From Actinocorallia populi (lineage in GTDB: Bacteria > Actinomycetota > Actinomycetes > Streptosporangiales > Streptosporangiaceae): 64,000 nt of DNA. The notes beneath the pieces are model-generated. The model was not told the origin of the DNA, ran no database searches, and saw only the letters and a program-made list of their open reading frames with translations. The position numbers and the translations under genes were made by a program. The stretch is taken from positions 1,178,001-1,242,000 of the forward strand of contig NZ_PVZV01000002.1 of the NCBI RefSeq assembly GCF_002995495.1. Reading direction: 5' to 3'. This document shows positions 52,787 to 61,279 of the stretch, piece after piece (the stretch's first letter is position 1; every line of letters starts with the position of its first letter).

Positions 52787-52990
52787 GGCGCGTTCTCCAC
52801 GGCGGCTCGCGTACCCGGGCGGTTCGCAGGGCGGCGTGCCCTGGCGCGTTCTCCACGGCGATTCGTGTGTTCGGGCGGTTTCTAGGATGGCGTGCCTCAG
52901 CGTGTTGTGCGGTGGAGAGCGTGCTCTGGCGGTCCGCGGACGGCGCGTCCTGATGTGCTTTCGGTGACCGGTCGCGGGCGGCGGGTGCCG
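52787..52990 (+). repeat. Intergenic tandem repeat, period about 56 bp
   Basis: Together with the terminator, this fills the 310-bp gap after gltD. Units start at about 52787, 52843, 52899 and 52952 (spacings 56, 56, 53). The first two copies share GGCGCGTTCTCCACGGCG exactly and later copies decay. Pieces such as GGATGGCG and GGTCGCGGG also occur in the repeats after divIVA, hinting at a common family. No gene is seen; the last 50 bp is the approach to the PhzF gene with its -10. Confidence 0.65.
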
Positions 52991-53042
52991 GAGGGCGGCA
53001 GGGTGTCGTGCTGTGGCGGGCTTCCCGGCTTAGGGTGGTGAC

Positions 53043-53849
53043 ATGCGGATCTTCGTCGTGGACGCCTTCACCGACCAGCCGTTCCGCGGCAACCCCGCCG
53101 GGGTGTGCCTGCTGGAGGGGCCCGCGGTGGCTCCGTCAGAGAGCTGGATGCAGCGCGTGGCCGCCGAGATGCGGCACTCGGAGACGGCTTTCGTCCGCCC
53201 GCTGGAGACGGGCGGCTTCGAGCTGCGCTGGTTCACGCCCGCCGTGGAGGTGCGGTTGTGCGGCCACGCGACGCTCGCCACCGCGCACGTCCTGTTCACC
53301 GAGGGCATCGTGGCCGGGGACGAGGCGGCCGAGTTCCACACCAGGAGCGGCCTGCTCACCGTGCGGAGCACCGGGCGGGGCCTGGAGCTGGACTTCCCCG
53401 CCGTGCCCGCCGCCCGGATGGCGGAGCCCCCCGCGGGCCTGGCCGCCGGCCTGGGCGTCGAACCCGAATGGGTGGCGCACAACGCCCAGAACGACGTCCT
53501 GGCGGTCGTCCCCGACGCCGCGACGGTGCGCCGCCTCAACCCCGACCTCGCCCTCCTGGCCACGATCGACGCCCGCGGCGTCTGCGTGACGGCGCCGGCC
53601 GAGGACACCGCCACCGAGGACTTCGTCTCCCGCTTCTTCGCCCCCGCCGTGGGCATCGACGAGGACCCGGTGACGGGCTCCGCCCACTGCATGCTCGCCC
53701 CCTACTGGGCCGAGCGCCTGGACAGGACGGCCCTCACGGGCCGCCAGCTGTCCGAGCGCGAGGGGCTCGTGGGGGTCGCCGTCCGCGGCGACAGGGTCCT
53801 GCTGACCGGCCAGGCCGTCACCGTCCTCAGGGGCGACCTCCTGGTCTGA
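53043..53849 (+). CDS. PhzF family isomerase/epimerase-like protein
   Basis: PhzF-type proteins isomerise small acids; PhzF itself acts in phenazine synthesis, but most relatives have unknown substrates and no phenazine genes are here. The 268-residue product has the two-lobed diaminopimelate-epimerase-like fold: VVDAFTDQPFRGNPAGVCLLEG at the start, MRHSETAFVRP with the catalytic Glu, RLCGHATLATAHVLF, and the second lobe with DEDPVTGSAHCMLAPYWAERL near residue 208. The ATG at 53043 follows TAGGGT (53031-53036) by six bases, predicting a leaderless transcript. It converges with the peptidase gene, 18 bases apart. Confidence 0.9.
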   Translation: MRIFVVDAFTDQPFRGNPAGVCLLEGPAVAPSESWMQRVAAEMRHSETAFVRPLETGGFELRWFTPAVEVRLCGHATLATAHVLFTEGIVAGDEAAEFHTRSGLLTVRSTGRGLELDFPAVPAARMAEPPAGLAAGLGVEPEWVAHNAQNDVLAVVPDAATVRRLNPDLALLATIDARGVCVTAPAEDTATEDFVSRFFAPAVGIDEDPVTGSAHCMLAPYWAERLDRTALTGRQLSEREGLVGVAVRGDRVLLTGQAVTVLRGDLLV

Positions 53850-53867
53850 AGGGCGGCCCCGCGCGGG

Positions 53868-55349
53868 TCAGCCCGTGAGGCCGGCCATCCAGGTCTCGAT
53901 CTCGTCGGCCCGCCGGGGGAGGGAGGCCGACAGGTTGACGGCGCCGTCCTCGGTGACCAGGAGGTCGTCCTCGATGCGGACGCCGATGCCGCGCAGCTCC
54001 TCGGGGAGGGTGAGGTCGTCGGGCTGGAGGTAGAGGCCCGGCTCGACGGTGAGGACCTGGCCGGCCTCCAGGACGCCGTCCAGATAGGTCTCCGCGCGGG
54101 CCTTGGCGCAGTCGTGCACGTCCATGCCGAGCATGTGGCCCGAGCTGCACAGGGTGTAGCGGCGGTACAGGCCGGACTCGGGGTCCAGGGCCGCCTCGGC
54201 GCCGCCGGGGAGCAGGCCCCAGTCGTCCAGGCCCTCGGCGATCACGCGCATCGCGGCCTGGTGGAAGTCGCGGAACCGCGCGCCGGGCCTCACCGCGGCG
54301 ATCCCGGCCTCCTGGGCGGCGTACACCAGGTCGTAGACGCGCCGCTGGGCGTCGGTGAACCGGCCGCCGACGGGCAGGGTGCGGGTGATGTCGGCGGTGT
54401 AGAAGGAGTCGACCTCGACGCCGGCGTCCAGCAGCAGGAGGCTGCCCTCGGGGACCGGCCCGTCGTTGCGGATCCAGTGCAGCACGCAGGCGTGCGCCCC
54501 CGCGGCGGCGATCGTCTCGTAGCCGGGGCCGTTGCCCTCCAGGCGGGCGCGGCGGTTGAAGACGCCCTCGACCCAGCGCTCCCCGCGGGCCAGCCGCGAG
54601 GCGTACGGCAGTTCGGCGACCACGTCGGTGAACCCGGTGATGGTGTGGCCGACCGCGGCGGCGAGCTGGGCGGCCTCCCACTCGTCCTTGACCAGGCGCA
54701 GCTCGGCCAGCGCCGCGTGCAGCTCCCGGTCGGCGCCGTCGTCGGCGTGCGGGCCGACCATCGCGTCGACGGCCGGGTCGACGTCGCGCACCACCCGGGT
54801 GGGCACCCCGCCGCCCAGCCGCGACTGAAGGGTCTCCAGATCGGCGGCGGCCAGCCCGAAGGCGTCCTCGGTCTCGGCGAGGGTGCGGCGGCGGCCCACC
54901 CACAGCTCGCCGTGCCTGCGGTCCCGGTAGAACTGCGCGCCCAGGGCGCTGCCGTCGCGGGGAGAGCGCGGGTGGGTGAACAGGACCGCCTCGTGGCCGG
55001 ACGGCGTCGGCTCCAGCACCAGCACCGCCTCGGGCACCGCCTCGGTGGCGGTCTCGCCCGTCAGGTGCGCGAACGCCGTGTGCGGCCGGAACGCGTAGTC
55101 GCAGTCGTTGCTGCGCACCTTCAGCCCGCCCGCGGGCACCACGAGCCGCTCGCCGGGGAACCGGGCGGACACCGCGGCCCGGCGCTTGGCGGCGTAGACG
55201 GCGGCCGGAAGCGGCGGCGGGGAGACGTTCGTGTCGGCCCAGCCGTGCTTGAAGAACTCGGCGAGCGCCGGAGGAATGGGGAGATCGTGACTACCAGTGA
55301 CGAAACGGTCGTCGCCGCCGTCACGGGAAGCGCCGCTGGAGGGTGTCAT
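53868..55349 (-). CDS. pepP: Xaa-Pro aminopeptidase-type M24B metallopeptidase
   Basis: The enzyme should release N-terminal residues before proline, using two metal ions. The 493-residue product has an AMP_N-type N-terminal domain (FKHGWADTN, SNDCDYAFRPHTAFAHLTG) and a pita-bread catalytic domain. The metal ligands appear in LLLLDAGVEVDSFYTADITRTLP (two Asp), SSGHMLGMDVHD (His), VLTVEPGLYL (Glu) and IGVRIEDDLLVT (Glu), all intact. The ATG at 55349 lies six bases after TAGAAT (55361-55356 on the minus strand), so this is a leaderless gene, divergent from the GNAT gene. Confidence 0.93.
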   Translation of the reverse strand: MTPSSGASRDGGDDRFVTGSHDLPIPPALAEFFKHGWADTNVSPPPLPAAVYAAKRRAAVSARFPGERLVVPAGGLKVRSNDCDYAFRPHTAFAHLTGETATEAVPEAVLVLEPTPSGHEAVLFTHPRSPRDGSALGAQFYRDRRHGELWVGRRRTLAETEDAFGLAAADLETLQSRLGGGVPTRVVRDVDPAVDAMVGPHADDGADRELHAALAELRLVKDEWEAAQLAAAVGHTITGFTDVVAELPYASRLARGERWVEGVFNRRARLEGNGPGYETIAAAGAHACVLHWIRNDGPVPEGSLLLLDAGVEVDSFYTADITRTLPVGGRFTDAQRRVYDLVYAAQEAGIAAVRPGARFRDFHQAAMRVIAEGLDDWGLLPGGAEAALDPESGLYRRYTLCSSGHMLGMDVHDCAKARAETYLDGVLEAGQVLTVEPGLYLQPDDLTLPEELRGIGVRIEDDLLVTEDGAVNLSASLPRRADEIETWMAGLTG

Positions 55350-55426
55350 CGACCCATTCTAGCTGCGGAGACCAGGTGCGGACCGGCCCTGCCGCCGCGG
55401 CCGGGAAACCCCTAGGATCGCCTCCC

Positions 55427-55999
55427 ATGGAGACCCGGCAGACCGAGGTGACCACCTGGTACCTGGAGCAGACCTCCCCCGAGCGGCTGGTCCCGGCCAG
55501 GCCCGCGCCGGTGGAGGTGGTGCGGGCCGAGGTGCCCAGCCCCGAACTCAGCCGCTACCTCTACCTGGCGGTCGGCGGCGACCACCTGTGGACGGACCGG
55601 CTGCCCTGGTCCCACCGGGACTGGGCCGAGTGGCTGGCGCGCCCCGGGGTCGAGACCTGGCTGGCCTGGGACCGCGGCACCCCCGCCGGCTACGCCGAAC
55701 TGCACCCCGCCGGCGGCGCGGGCGAGGTCGAGCTGGTCTGCTTCGGGCTGCTGCCCGCCTTCGCCGGCCGGGGCATCGGCGGCCACCTGCTCACCGCGGC
55801 CGCCGCCCGCGCCTGGGACCTGGCCGACCGCTGGGACCTGCCCCCCACCCGGCGCGTCTGGCTGCACACCTGCTCCCTGGACGGCCCCGCCGCCCTGCCC
55901 AACTACCTCAAGCGGGGCTTCGACGTCTACGACACCCGCACCGCCGTCGAGACGGTCTGGGCCCGCCCCCTCGGCCCCTGGCCCGGCGCCCACGACTGA
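55427..55999 (+). CDS. GNAT family N-acetyltransferase
   Basis: This is an acetyl-CoA-dependent acetyltransferase of unknown substrate. The 190-residue product has the GNAT core: WLAWDRGTPAGYAELHP (beta strands), VELVCFGLLPAFAGRGIGGHLLTAAAARAW (in pieces), with the acetyl-CoA loop GRGIGG near residue 120. WLHTCSLDGPAALPNYLKRGFDVYD near the C-terminus contains the usual Y-KRGF motif. The ATG at 55427 is eight bases after TAGGAT (55413-55418), again leaderless. An extension to 55343 overlaps the divergent peptidase start. It is followed by a repeat block. Confidence 0.88.
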   Translation: METRQTEVTTWYLEQTSPERLVPARPAPVEVVRAEVPSPELSRYLYLAVGGDHLWTDRLPWSHRDWAEWLARPGVETWLAWDRGTPAGYAELHPAGGAGEVELVCFGLLPAFAGRGIGGHLLTAAAARAWDLADRWDLPPTRRVWLHTCSLDGPAALPNYLKRGFDVYDTRTAVETVWARPLGPWPGAHD

Positions 56000-56043
56000 C
56001 CCGCCCTCCGGGCCCCGAAACGGCGGCGGCCGACCCCGCCCGG

Positions 56044-56206
56044 CCGTGCGGGCGGCGCCCCGGGCCCGGAGGCGCGGCCGGACCTCGCTTCGCCGTGTCC
56101 GTGCGGGAGGCGCCCCGGGTACGAGGCGGGGTCGGGTCCCGCTCGGCGGTGCCCGTGCGGGAGGGGCCCCGGGCCCTGAGGCGCGGCCGGACCGGTGGCC
56201 GTCGCG
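56044..56206 (+). repeat. Intergenic tandem repeat, period 54-55 bp
   Basis: Three copies begin with CCGTGCGGG at 56044, 56099 and 56153 (spacings 55 and 54) and share a following GGCGCCCCGGG-type block and GAGGCG. They fill the gap between the GNAT gene and lnt. Open frames crossing them are shadows. Confidence 0.7.
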
Positions 56207-56247
56207 GGGCACTTGCCCGATGGCGGCCGTGCGCATTGACTGGACGG

Positions 56248-57648
56248 GTGATCTGGTCCCTGCTGGCGGGCGCGCTGCCGGTGCTGGCCTTTCCCCGGCC
56301 GGACCTGGGGTGGCTGGCGTGGGCGGCACTGGTGCCGGGACTGCTGCTGCTCCGCGCGGCGCCGTCCTCGCGGCAGGCGCTGCGCCGGGGCTGGTGCTTC
56401 GGCACCGGGTACCTGCTGGCCGCGCTCTCCTGGACGGCCCCCAGCATCGGCCCCGGCCTCCTGGCGGTGGCCGCCGTCTTCGGCGCGCCCTGGGCCCTGT
56501 GGGGCGCGGCCGCCCGTGCCTGCCGGGGATGGGAGGCCCTGCTCGTCCTGCCCGCCGGGTGGGTGGCCGCCGAGTACCTGCGCTCCTGGCACGGGTTCGG
56601 CGGCCCGTGGGCGCTGTACGGGACGAGCCAGTGGCGCTCTCCGGAGGTGCTGGCTCTGGCGTCCGTCGGCGGGGTGTGGCTGGTGTCGTTCGCCCTCGTC
56701 CTGGTCAACACGGCACTGGCCCTGGCGTTGTCCCGGTTCGACCGCAGGGTCCTGCTCGTCCTGCCGGCCGTCGCGCTCGCCCTCCCCGCGGCCTGGTGGG
56801 CGGGCGGCGGGGGCGAGCAGGGACGGGAGTGGCGGGCGGCGCTCGTCCAGCCCGGCGTGGTCGACGACCCCGCCGAGCGGTTCGCGGCGGGGGAGCGGAT
56901 CACCGCCGGGATCACCGGGGCCGACCTGGTCGTGTGGGGCGAGAGCAGCGTGGGCACCGACCTGAGCCGGGCTCCCGGGCTGCGCGGGCGGCTGGCGCCC
57001 CTGGGCACCCTGCTGGTCAACGAGGACGCCCGCGACGCGCGGGGCCGGATCTCCAAGTCCTCGGTGCTGCTCGTCGACGGCGTCGAGCGCGGCAGGTACG
57101 TCAAGACCCGGCTGGTGCCCTTCGGGGAGTACATCCCGCTGCGCCCCGCCTTCGGCTGGCTGACGAAGATCAGCAGAGCCGCCTCCGAGGACCGCGTACC
57201 CGGTACCGGCAGCGCCGTCCTGGACGTGCGGGGCATGCCGGTCGCCCCCGTCATCTGCTTCGAGTCCGCCTTCCCCGACCTGGGCAGGGCAGCGGTGGAC
57301 GGCGGCGCGCGGGTGATCGTCATCCAGTCCTCCACCTCCACCTTCCAGGAGAGCTGGGCGCCGCCCCAGCACGCCGCCCTGGCCGCGGTGCGCGCCGCCG
57401 AGACGGGCCGCCCGGTGGTCCAGGCGGCGCTCACCGGCGTCTCCGCCGCCTTCGACTCCCGGGGGCGGCGCCTGGCATGGCTCGACACCGACCGGCGGGG
57501 AGCGGCCACCGCGGCCCTCCGGCCGCCCGGCGCCGGGACGCGGACGCTCTACACCAGGCTCGGCGACGCGGTGCCGCTGCTGTGCCTGCTCCTGGTGGCG
57601 GGCCTGGGCGTGAGGCCGGTGGCTGAGAAGTCCATGAGAGCCCGCTGA
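56248..57648 (+). CDS. lnt: Apolipoprotein N-acyltransferase
   Basis: Lnt adds the third acyl chain to lipoproteins, using a nitrilase-like extracytoplasmic domain. The 466-residue product has about eight hydrophobic segments (the first six in residues 1-185, one at the very end) and the carbon-nitrogen hydrolase domain. The catalytic triad positions are visible: Glu in DLVVWGESSVG, Lys in GRYVKTRLVPFGEYIP, and Cys in PVICFESAFPDL. The GTG at 56248 is chosen because it starts the first helix and the frame upstream passes through the repeat block. Lgt and LspA in this window complete the pathway. No ppm1 domain is fused. Confidence 0.93.
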   Translation: MIWSLLAGALPVLAFPRPDLGWLAWAALVPGLLLLRAAPSSRQALRRGWCFGTGYLLAALSWTAPSIGPGLLAVAAVFGAPWALWGAAARACRGWEALLVLPAGWVAAEYLRSWHGFGGPWALYGTSQWRSPEVLALASVGGVWLVSFALVLVNTALALALSRFDRRVLLVLPAVALALPAAWWAGGGGEQGREWRAALVQPGVVDDPAERFAAGERITAGITGADLVVWGESSVGTDLSRAPGLRGRLAPLGTLLVNEDARDARGRISKSSVLLVDGVERGRYVKTRLVPFGEYIPLRPAFGWLTKISRAASEDRVPGTGSAVLDVRGMPVAPVICFESAFPDLGRAAVDGGARVIVIQSSTSTFQESWAPPQHAALAAVRAAETGRPVVQAALTGVSAAFDSRGRRLAWLDTDRRGAATAALRPPGAGTRTLYTRLGDAVPLLCLLLVAGLGVRPVAEKSMRAR

Positions 57649-57699
57649 GAAGGTCCTCCGCACGGCCACGGCGGTGTGCGCGCTGGTTACCGTGGGGAC

Positions 57700-58419
57700 A
57701 TGAGCGAACCCGAAGAGGCACGCGCCCACATCCTGGTCGTCGACGACGAGCCCGCGGTGCGCCAGGCGCTCTCCAGCAGCCTGGTCTTCGAGGGGTACCG
57801 GGTCGGCGAGGCCTCCGACGGGGTCGAGGCGCTGGAGCGGGCCGAGAAACTGCGGCCCGACCTGATCGTGCTGGACGTGCTGATGCCGCGCATGGACGGG
57901 CTGACCGCCTGCCGCAGGCTGCGCACCCAGGGGGAGAGGGTGCCGGTGCTCATGCTCACCGCCCGCGACATGGTCGGCGACCGGGTCACCGGCCTGGACG
58001 CCGGGGCCGACGACTACCTCGTCAAGCCGTTCGAGCTGGACGAGCTGCTGGCCCGCATCCGCGCCCTGCTGCGCCGCAGCGCCTACTCCGCCGGGGCGGG
58101 GCCGCGGGAACCGGAGGAGGTCCTGGAGTTCGCCGGGCTGCGCATGAACACCCTCACCCGCGAGGTCACCCGCGACGGACGCCCCCTGGAGCTGACCCGC
58201 ACCGAGTACATGCTGCTCGAGATGTTCCTGCACCACCCGCGCCAGGTCCTCACCCGCGAGCAGATCCTGGAGACCGTCTGGGGCTTCGACTTCGAACCGG
58301 CGTCCAACTCCCTGGACGTGTACGTGATGTACCTGCGCCGCAAGACCGAGCTCGGCGGCCTCCCCCGGCTGGTCCACACCGTGCGGGGCGTCGGGTACGC
58401 GCTGCGCGCCGCCTCATGA
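57700..58419 (+). CDS. OmpR/PhoB family response regulator, MprA-like
   Basis: This is a two-component DNA-binding regulator of 239 residues. The receiver has VVDDEPAV (acidic pair), [13 protein letters not shown] with the phospho-Asp near residue 56, MLTARD, and [15 protein letters not shown] with the conserved Lys, all canonical. The winged helix (from about residue 140) has [25 protein letters not shown] and [13 protein letters not shown], ending [14 protein letters not shown]. The ATG at 57700 follows TACCGT (57688-57693) by six bases, so it is leaderless. It overlaps its kinase by four bases. By resemblance it may sense envelope stress. Confidence 0.92.
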   Translation: MSEPEEARAHILVVDDEPAVRQALSSSLVFEGYRVGEASDGVEALERAEKLRPDLIVLDVLMPRMDGLTACRRLRTQGERVPVLMLTARDMVGDRVTGLDAGADDYLVKPFELDELLARIRALLRRSAYSAGAGPREPEEVLEFAGLRMNTLTREVTRDGRPLELTRTEYMLLEMFLHHPRQVLTREQILETVWGFDFEPASNSLDVYVMYLRRKTELGGLPRLVHTVRGVGYALRAAS

Positions 58420-59834
58420 GACGCCTCACCCTGCGCGGGAGGCTGGCGCTGCTGATCGCCGCGGCCGTCGCCGTCGCCGTGGCCGTCTGCGCGACGGCCA
58501 GCTGGTTCCTGGTCCGCCAGGAGCTGTACTCGGAACTGGACCGCCAGCTGAGCGGCAGGGTGCCCGGGGGGCCCTTCCTGGAGAACGTCACCTACAACGC
58601 GCTGACCAACTGCACCTCGGAGCCGACCGCGGGGAGCAGGCGCCGGTCGGAGCGGCCGCCGCCCCGGGAGGAGCTGCAGCAGGTGGTCCGGCGGGACGGG
58701 ACCCGCTGCACCATCCCCGACCAGGGTGTCATGCCGGTCACCCCGACCGACGAGGCGGTGGCGGGCGGCGGCCTGCGGGAGGTCCTCTACACCGGCACCG
58801 GCACCGACTACACGGGGCGGGAGATCGACGTGCGGATCTACACCGTCTCGTTCTCGGTCCGGGGCACCGGCGAGCGGGGCGCGCTGATGACGGCGCTGCC
58901 GCTGGAGCGGGTCACCGAGCCCCTGAACGGCCTGGCGATCACGCTGGCGCTCGTCTCCCTGCTGGGCGTGGGGGTCTCGGCCGCGGCGGGGCTGCTCACC
59001 GCCCGCGCCTCGCTGCGGCCGGTCGACCGGCTGGCCGAGGCCGTCGAGGAGGTCGCCAGGACCGAGGACCTGTCGGTGCGCATCCCCGAGCGGGGCGCCG
59101 ACGAGATCACCCGCCTCAGCCGCTCCTTCAACGCCATGACCGCCGCGCTGGAGGCCTCGCGGGAGCGCCAGCGCGCCCTCATCGCCGACGCCGGGCACGA
59201 GCTGCGCACCCCCCTGACCAGCATGAAGACCAACATCGACCTGCTGATCAGAAGCGAGGAGAGCGGCCGGGAGCTGCCCCCCGAGACCAAGAGCGGCATG
59301 CTGGCCAGCCTGCGCGCCCAGATGCGCGAGCTGACCACCCTCGTCGGCGACCTGCTGCAGCTGGGCAGCCCCGCGGCCCAGACCCGCCAGAACGAGGAGG
59401 TGGCCTTCCACGAGGTGGTGGGCCACGCGGTGGAGCGGGCGCGGCTGCGCGGCCCCGGTCTGAACGTGACGGCCCGGCTGGAGCCCTGGTACGTCCAGGG
59501 CCACCCCGACGCCCTGGAGCGGGCCGTGGTCAACCTCTGCGACAACGCGGTGAAGTTCAGCCCGCCCGGCGGGACCGTCGAGGTCGTGCTGGAGAAGGGC
59601 GAGCTGACCGTCCGGGACGAGGGCCCCGGCATCCCCGAGGAGGACCTGACGCACGTCTTCGAGCGCTTCTGGCGCTCGCCCTCGGCCCGCAGCCTGCCCG
59701 GCTCGGGACTGGGCCTGTCGATCGTCGCCCAGGTCGTCCAGGAGGCGGGCGGGACGGTGTGGCTGGAGAACGCCCCGGGCGGCGGGACGGCCGCCCGGCT
59801 CACCCTGCCGGGCGGATCGTCCGGAACGCGTTGA
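58416..59834 (+). CDS. Sensor histidine kinase, MprB-like
   Basis: This is the partner kinase, 472 residues, membrane-bound. It has a first helix at about residues 9-33, an extracytoplasmic sensor of about 135 residues containing two Cys (NCTSEP, TRCTIPD), probably a disulphide, and a second helix near 173-195. A HAMP domain follows ([18 protein letters not shown]), then the dimerisation H-box [16 protein letters not shown] near residue 265. ATP lobe motifs are [36 protein letters not shown] and GSGLGLSIV. The order and the RR upstream make it a complete, intact kinase. It ends with a GTTGACC tail before the deacetylase gene. Confidence 0.92.
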   Translation: MRRLTLRGRLALLIAAAVAVAVAVCATASWFLVRQELYSELDRQLSGRVPGGPFLENVTYNALTNCTSEPTAGSRRRSERPPPREELQQVVRRDGTRCTIPDQGVMPVTPTDEAVAGGGLREVLYTGTGTDYTGREIDVRIYTVSFSVRGTGERGALMTALPLERVTEPLNGLAITLALVSLLGVGVSAAAGLLTARASLRPVDRLAEAVEEVARTEDLSVRIPERGADEITRLSRSFNAMTAALEASRERQRALIADAGHELRTPLTSMKTNIDLLIRSEESGRELPPETKSGMLASLRAQMRELTTLVGDLLQLGSPAAQTRQNEEVAFHEVVGHAVERARLRGPGLNVTARLEPWYVQGHPDALERAVVNLCDNAVKFSPPGGTVEVVLEKGELTVRDEGPGIPEEDLTHVFERFWRSPSARSLPGSGLGLSIVAQVVQEAGGTVWLENAPGGGTAARLTLPGGSSGTR

Positions 59835-59927
59835 CCCGGAAGGTGGGACACACGATGATCTCCGGGGTACGGGACGGTCAGAGGAACCGGCTCTAGGCTG
59901 TTGCTCCCGTCTCTCGCAGGAGATCCA

Positions 59928-61052
59928 GTGCCCACACTTCACAAGTTCGCCGTCCTGGTCATCGGCGCCGCGCTGCTGTTCGGTCTTCTGCTGCCGCCCG
60001 ACGACGACGGCGACCGGACGACCGTCGTCAAGCCGGCCGTCCAGGGCACCGAGGCCGTGCCGGCGGCCGTCTCGGGCGGGCCGACCGCCTCGGCGTCGCC
60101 CGGCGGCACGCCGTCCGCGGCGCCCTCCACGCCGCCGCCGCCCCCGCAGCCCGCCGGCGCGCAGGCCGCGCAGGTCAAGGCCAACGAGCTCGGCCAGGTT
60201 CCGGTGATCATGTACCACCGCATCCTGGCCAAGGGCGGCTCGGAGATCGACCGCACCCCCGGCGAGCTGCGCGCCGAGCTCGAGCGGCTGGCCAAGGGCA
60301 ACTACGTGCCGGTCACCGCCGCCGAGTTCGTGCAGGGCCGCATCGACATCCCGGCCGGCGCCCACCCGGTGGTGCTCACCTTCGACGACGGCAACCCCAC
60401 CCAGTTCGCGCTCGACGCCGCGGGCAACCCGGCGCCCGACACGGCCGTGGCGATCCTGATGGAGATGCACGCCAAGTACCCCGCGTTCCGCCCGGTGGCG
60501 ACGTTCTTCGTCAACAAGGACCCGTTCCAGCTCGGCGAGGAGGCCAACGCCGGCGTCTCCTGGCTGGTCCAGCGCGGCTTCGAGATCGCCAACCACACCT
60601 ACACCCACCCCAACCTGGCGGGCATGCCCACGGCCAAGGTGGAGTCGGAGATCGCCAAGGCCGAGGAGGTCGTGAAGAAGGTCTCCGGCTCGCCCTCGGT
60701 CACCTTCGCCTATCCGTTCGGCAACACCCCGCGGACCAGGGCCAAGGACAACGCCTTCGTCTCCAAGGGCGACACCTGGCAGTTCCAGGGCGTCTTCCTG
60801 GCCGGCTGGAACCCCTCGGTGTCGGTCTTCTCCAAGGAGTTCGACAACACCAAGATCTCCCGCATCCGCTCCGAGGACAAGGTCAAGAAGGACGGATGCG
60901 ACAAGTTCTGCTCCACCGCGTGGTTGGAAACACTGGACAAAAATCCTGACAACAGGTACACATCTGATGGTGATCCCGCGGCGGTGACGGCCCCGTCGGG
61001 ATCCATCTCCCAGCTGGCCCCGCAGTACGCCGACAGGGCCCGGGTCTACTAG
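59928..61052 (+). CDS. Membrane-anchored NodB-type polysaccharide deacetylase
   Basis: This is a cell-wall or exopolysaccharide deacetylase of the NodB/CE4 type. The 374-residue product has an N-terminal anchor (about residues 7-24), a Pro/Ser/Thr-rich linker (about 45-85) and a catalytic domain. It contains VIMYHRIL, VVLTFDDGNPTQF with the catalytic Asp pair, ATFFVNKD, IANHTYTHPNL (HxxxH metal ligands) and FAYPFGNTPR. The C-terminal tail has a Cys pair (DGCDKFCS). The GTG at 59928 has AGGAGA five bases upstream, and TAGGCT at 59894-59899 is a likely -10. It lies directly after the two-component pair, which could control it. Confidence 0.9.
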   Translation: MPTLHKFAVLVIGAALLFGLLLPPDDDGDRTTVVKPAVQGTEAVPAAVSGGPTASASPGGTPSAAPSTPPPPPQPAGAQAAQVKANELGQVPVIMYHRILAKGGSEIDRTPGELRAELERLAKGNYVPVTAAEFVQGRIDIPAGAHPVVLTFDDGNPTQFALDAAGNPAPDTAVAILMEMHAKYPAFRPVATFFVNKDPFQLGEEANAGVSWLVQRGFEIANHTYTHPNLAGMPTAKVESEIAKAEEVVKKVSGSPSVTFAYPFGNTPRTRAKDNAFVSKGDTWQFQGVFLAGWNPSVSVFSKEFDNTKISRIRSEDKVKKDGCDKFCSTAWLETLDKNPDNRYTSDGDPAAVTAPSGSISQLAPQYADRARVY

Positions 61053-61079
61053 GTTCCGGGGGGTCTCGGCTCGTCCCGA

Positions 61080-61109
61080 TTGACCTGGGGCCCCCTCATC
61101 TCATATGCT
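61080..61109 (+). promoter_or_regulatory. rpsA promoter
   Basis: TTGACC at 61080-61085, an 18-bp spacer and TATGCT at 61104-61109 make one of the best promoters in the window. Transcription should begin near 61116, giving a leader of about 164 bases before the rpsA ATG. Small frames in this leader are not supported. Confidence 0.7.
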
Positions 61110-61279
61110 GATCGCTGCGCTGTGGGCCTGCGGTGCCTCGGACGGAGCAGGCGCACGCTCGATCTGGTCGACATCGGTCTTTCCGGGAGCTCAGGCTTCC
61201 TCTCCGGTCTTGGCAGGGACGAAATCGGCCCTCGCGCTTCGCAGACCGACTCATGTCCGTATCCGGAGCCAGCCCACAC

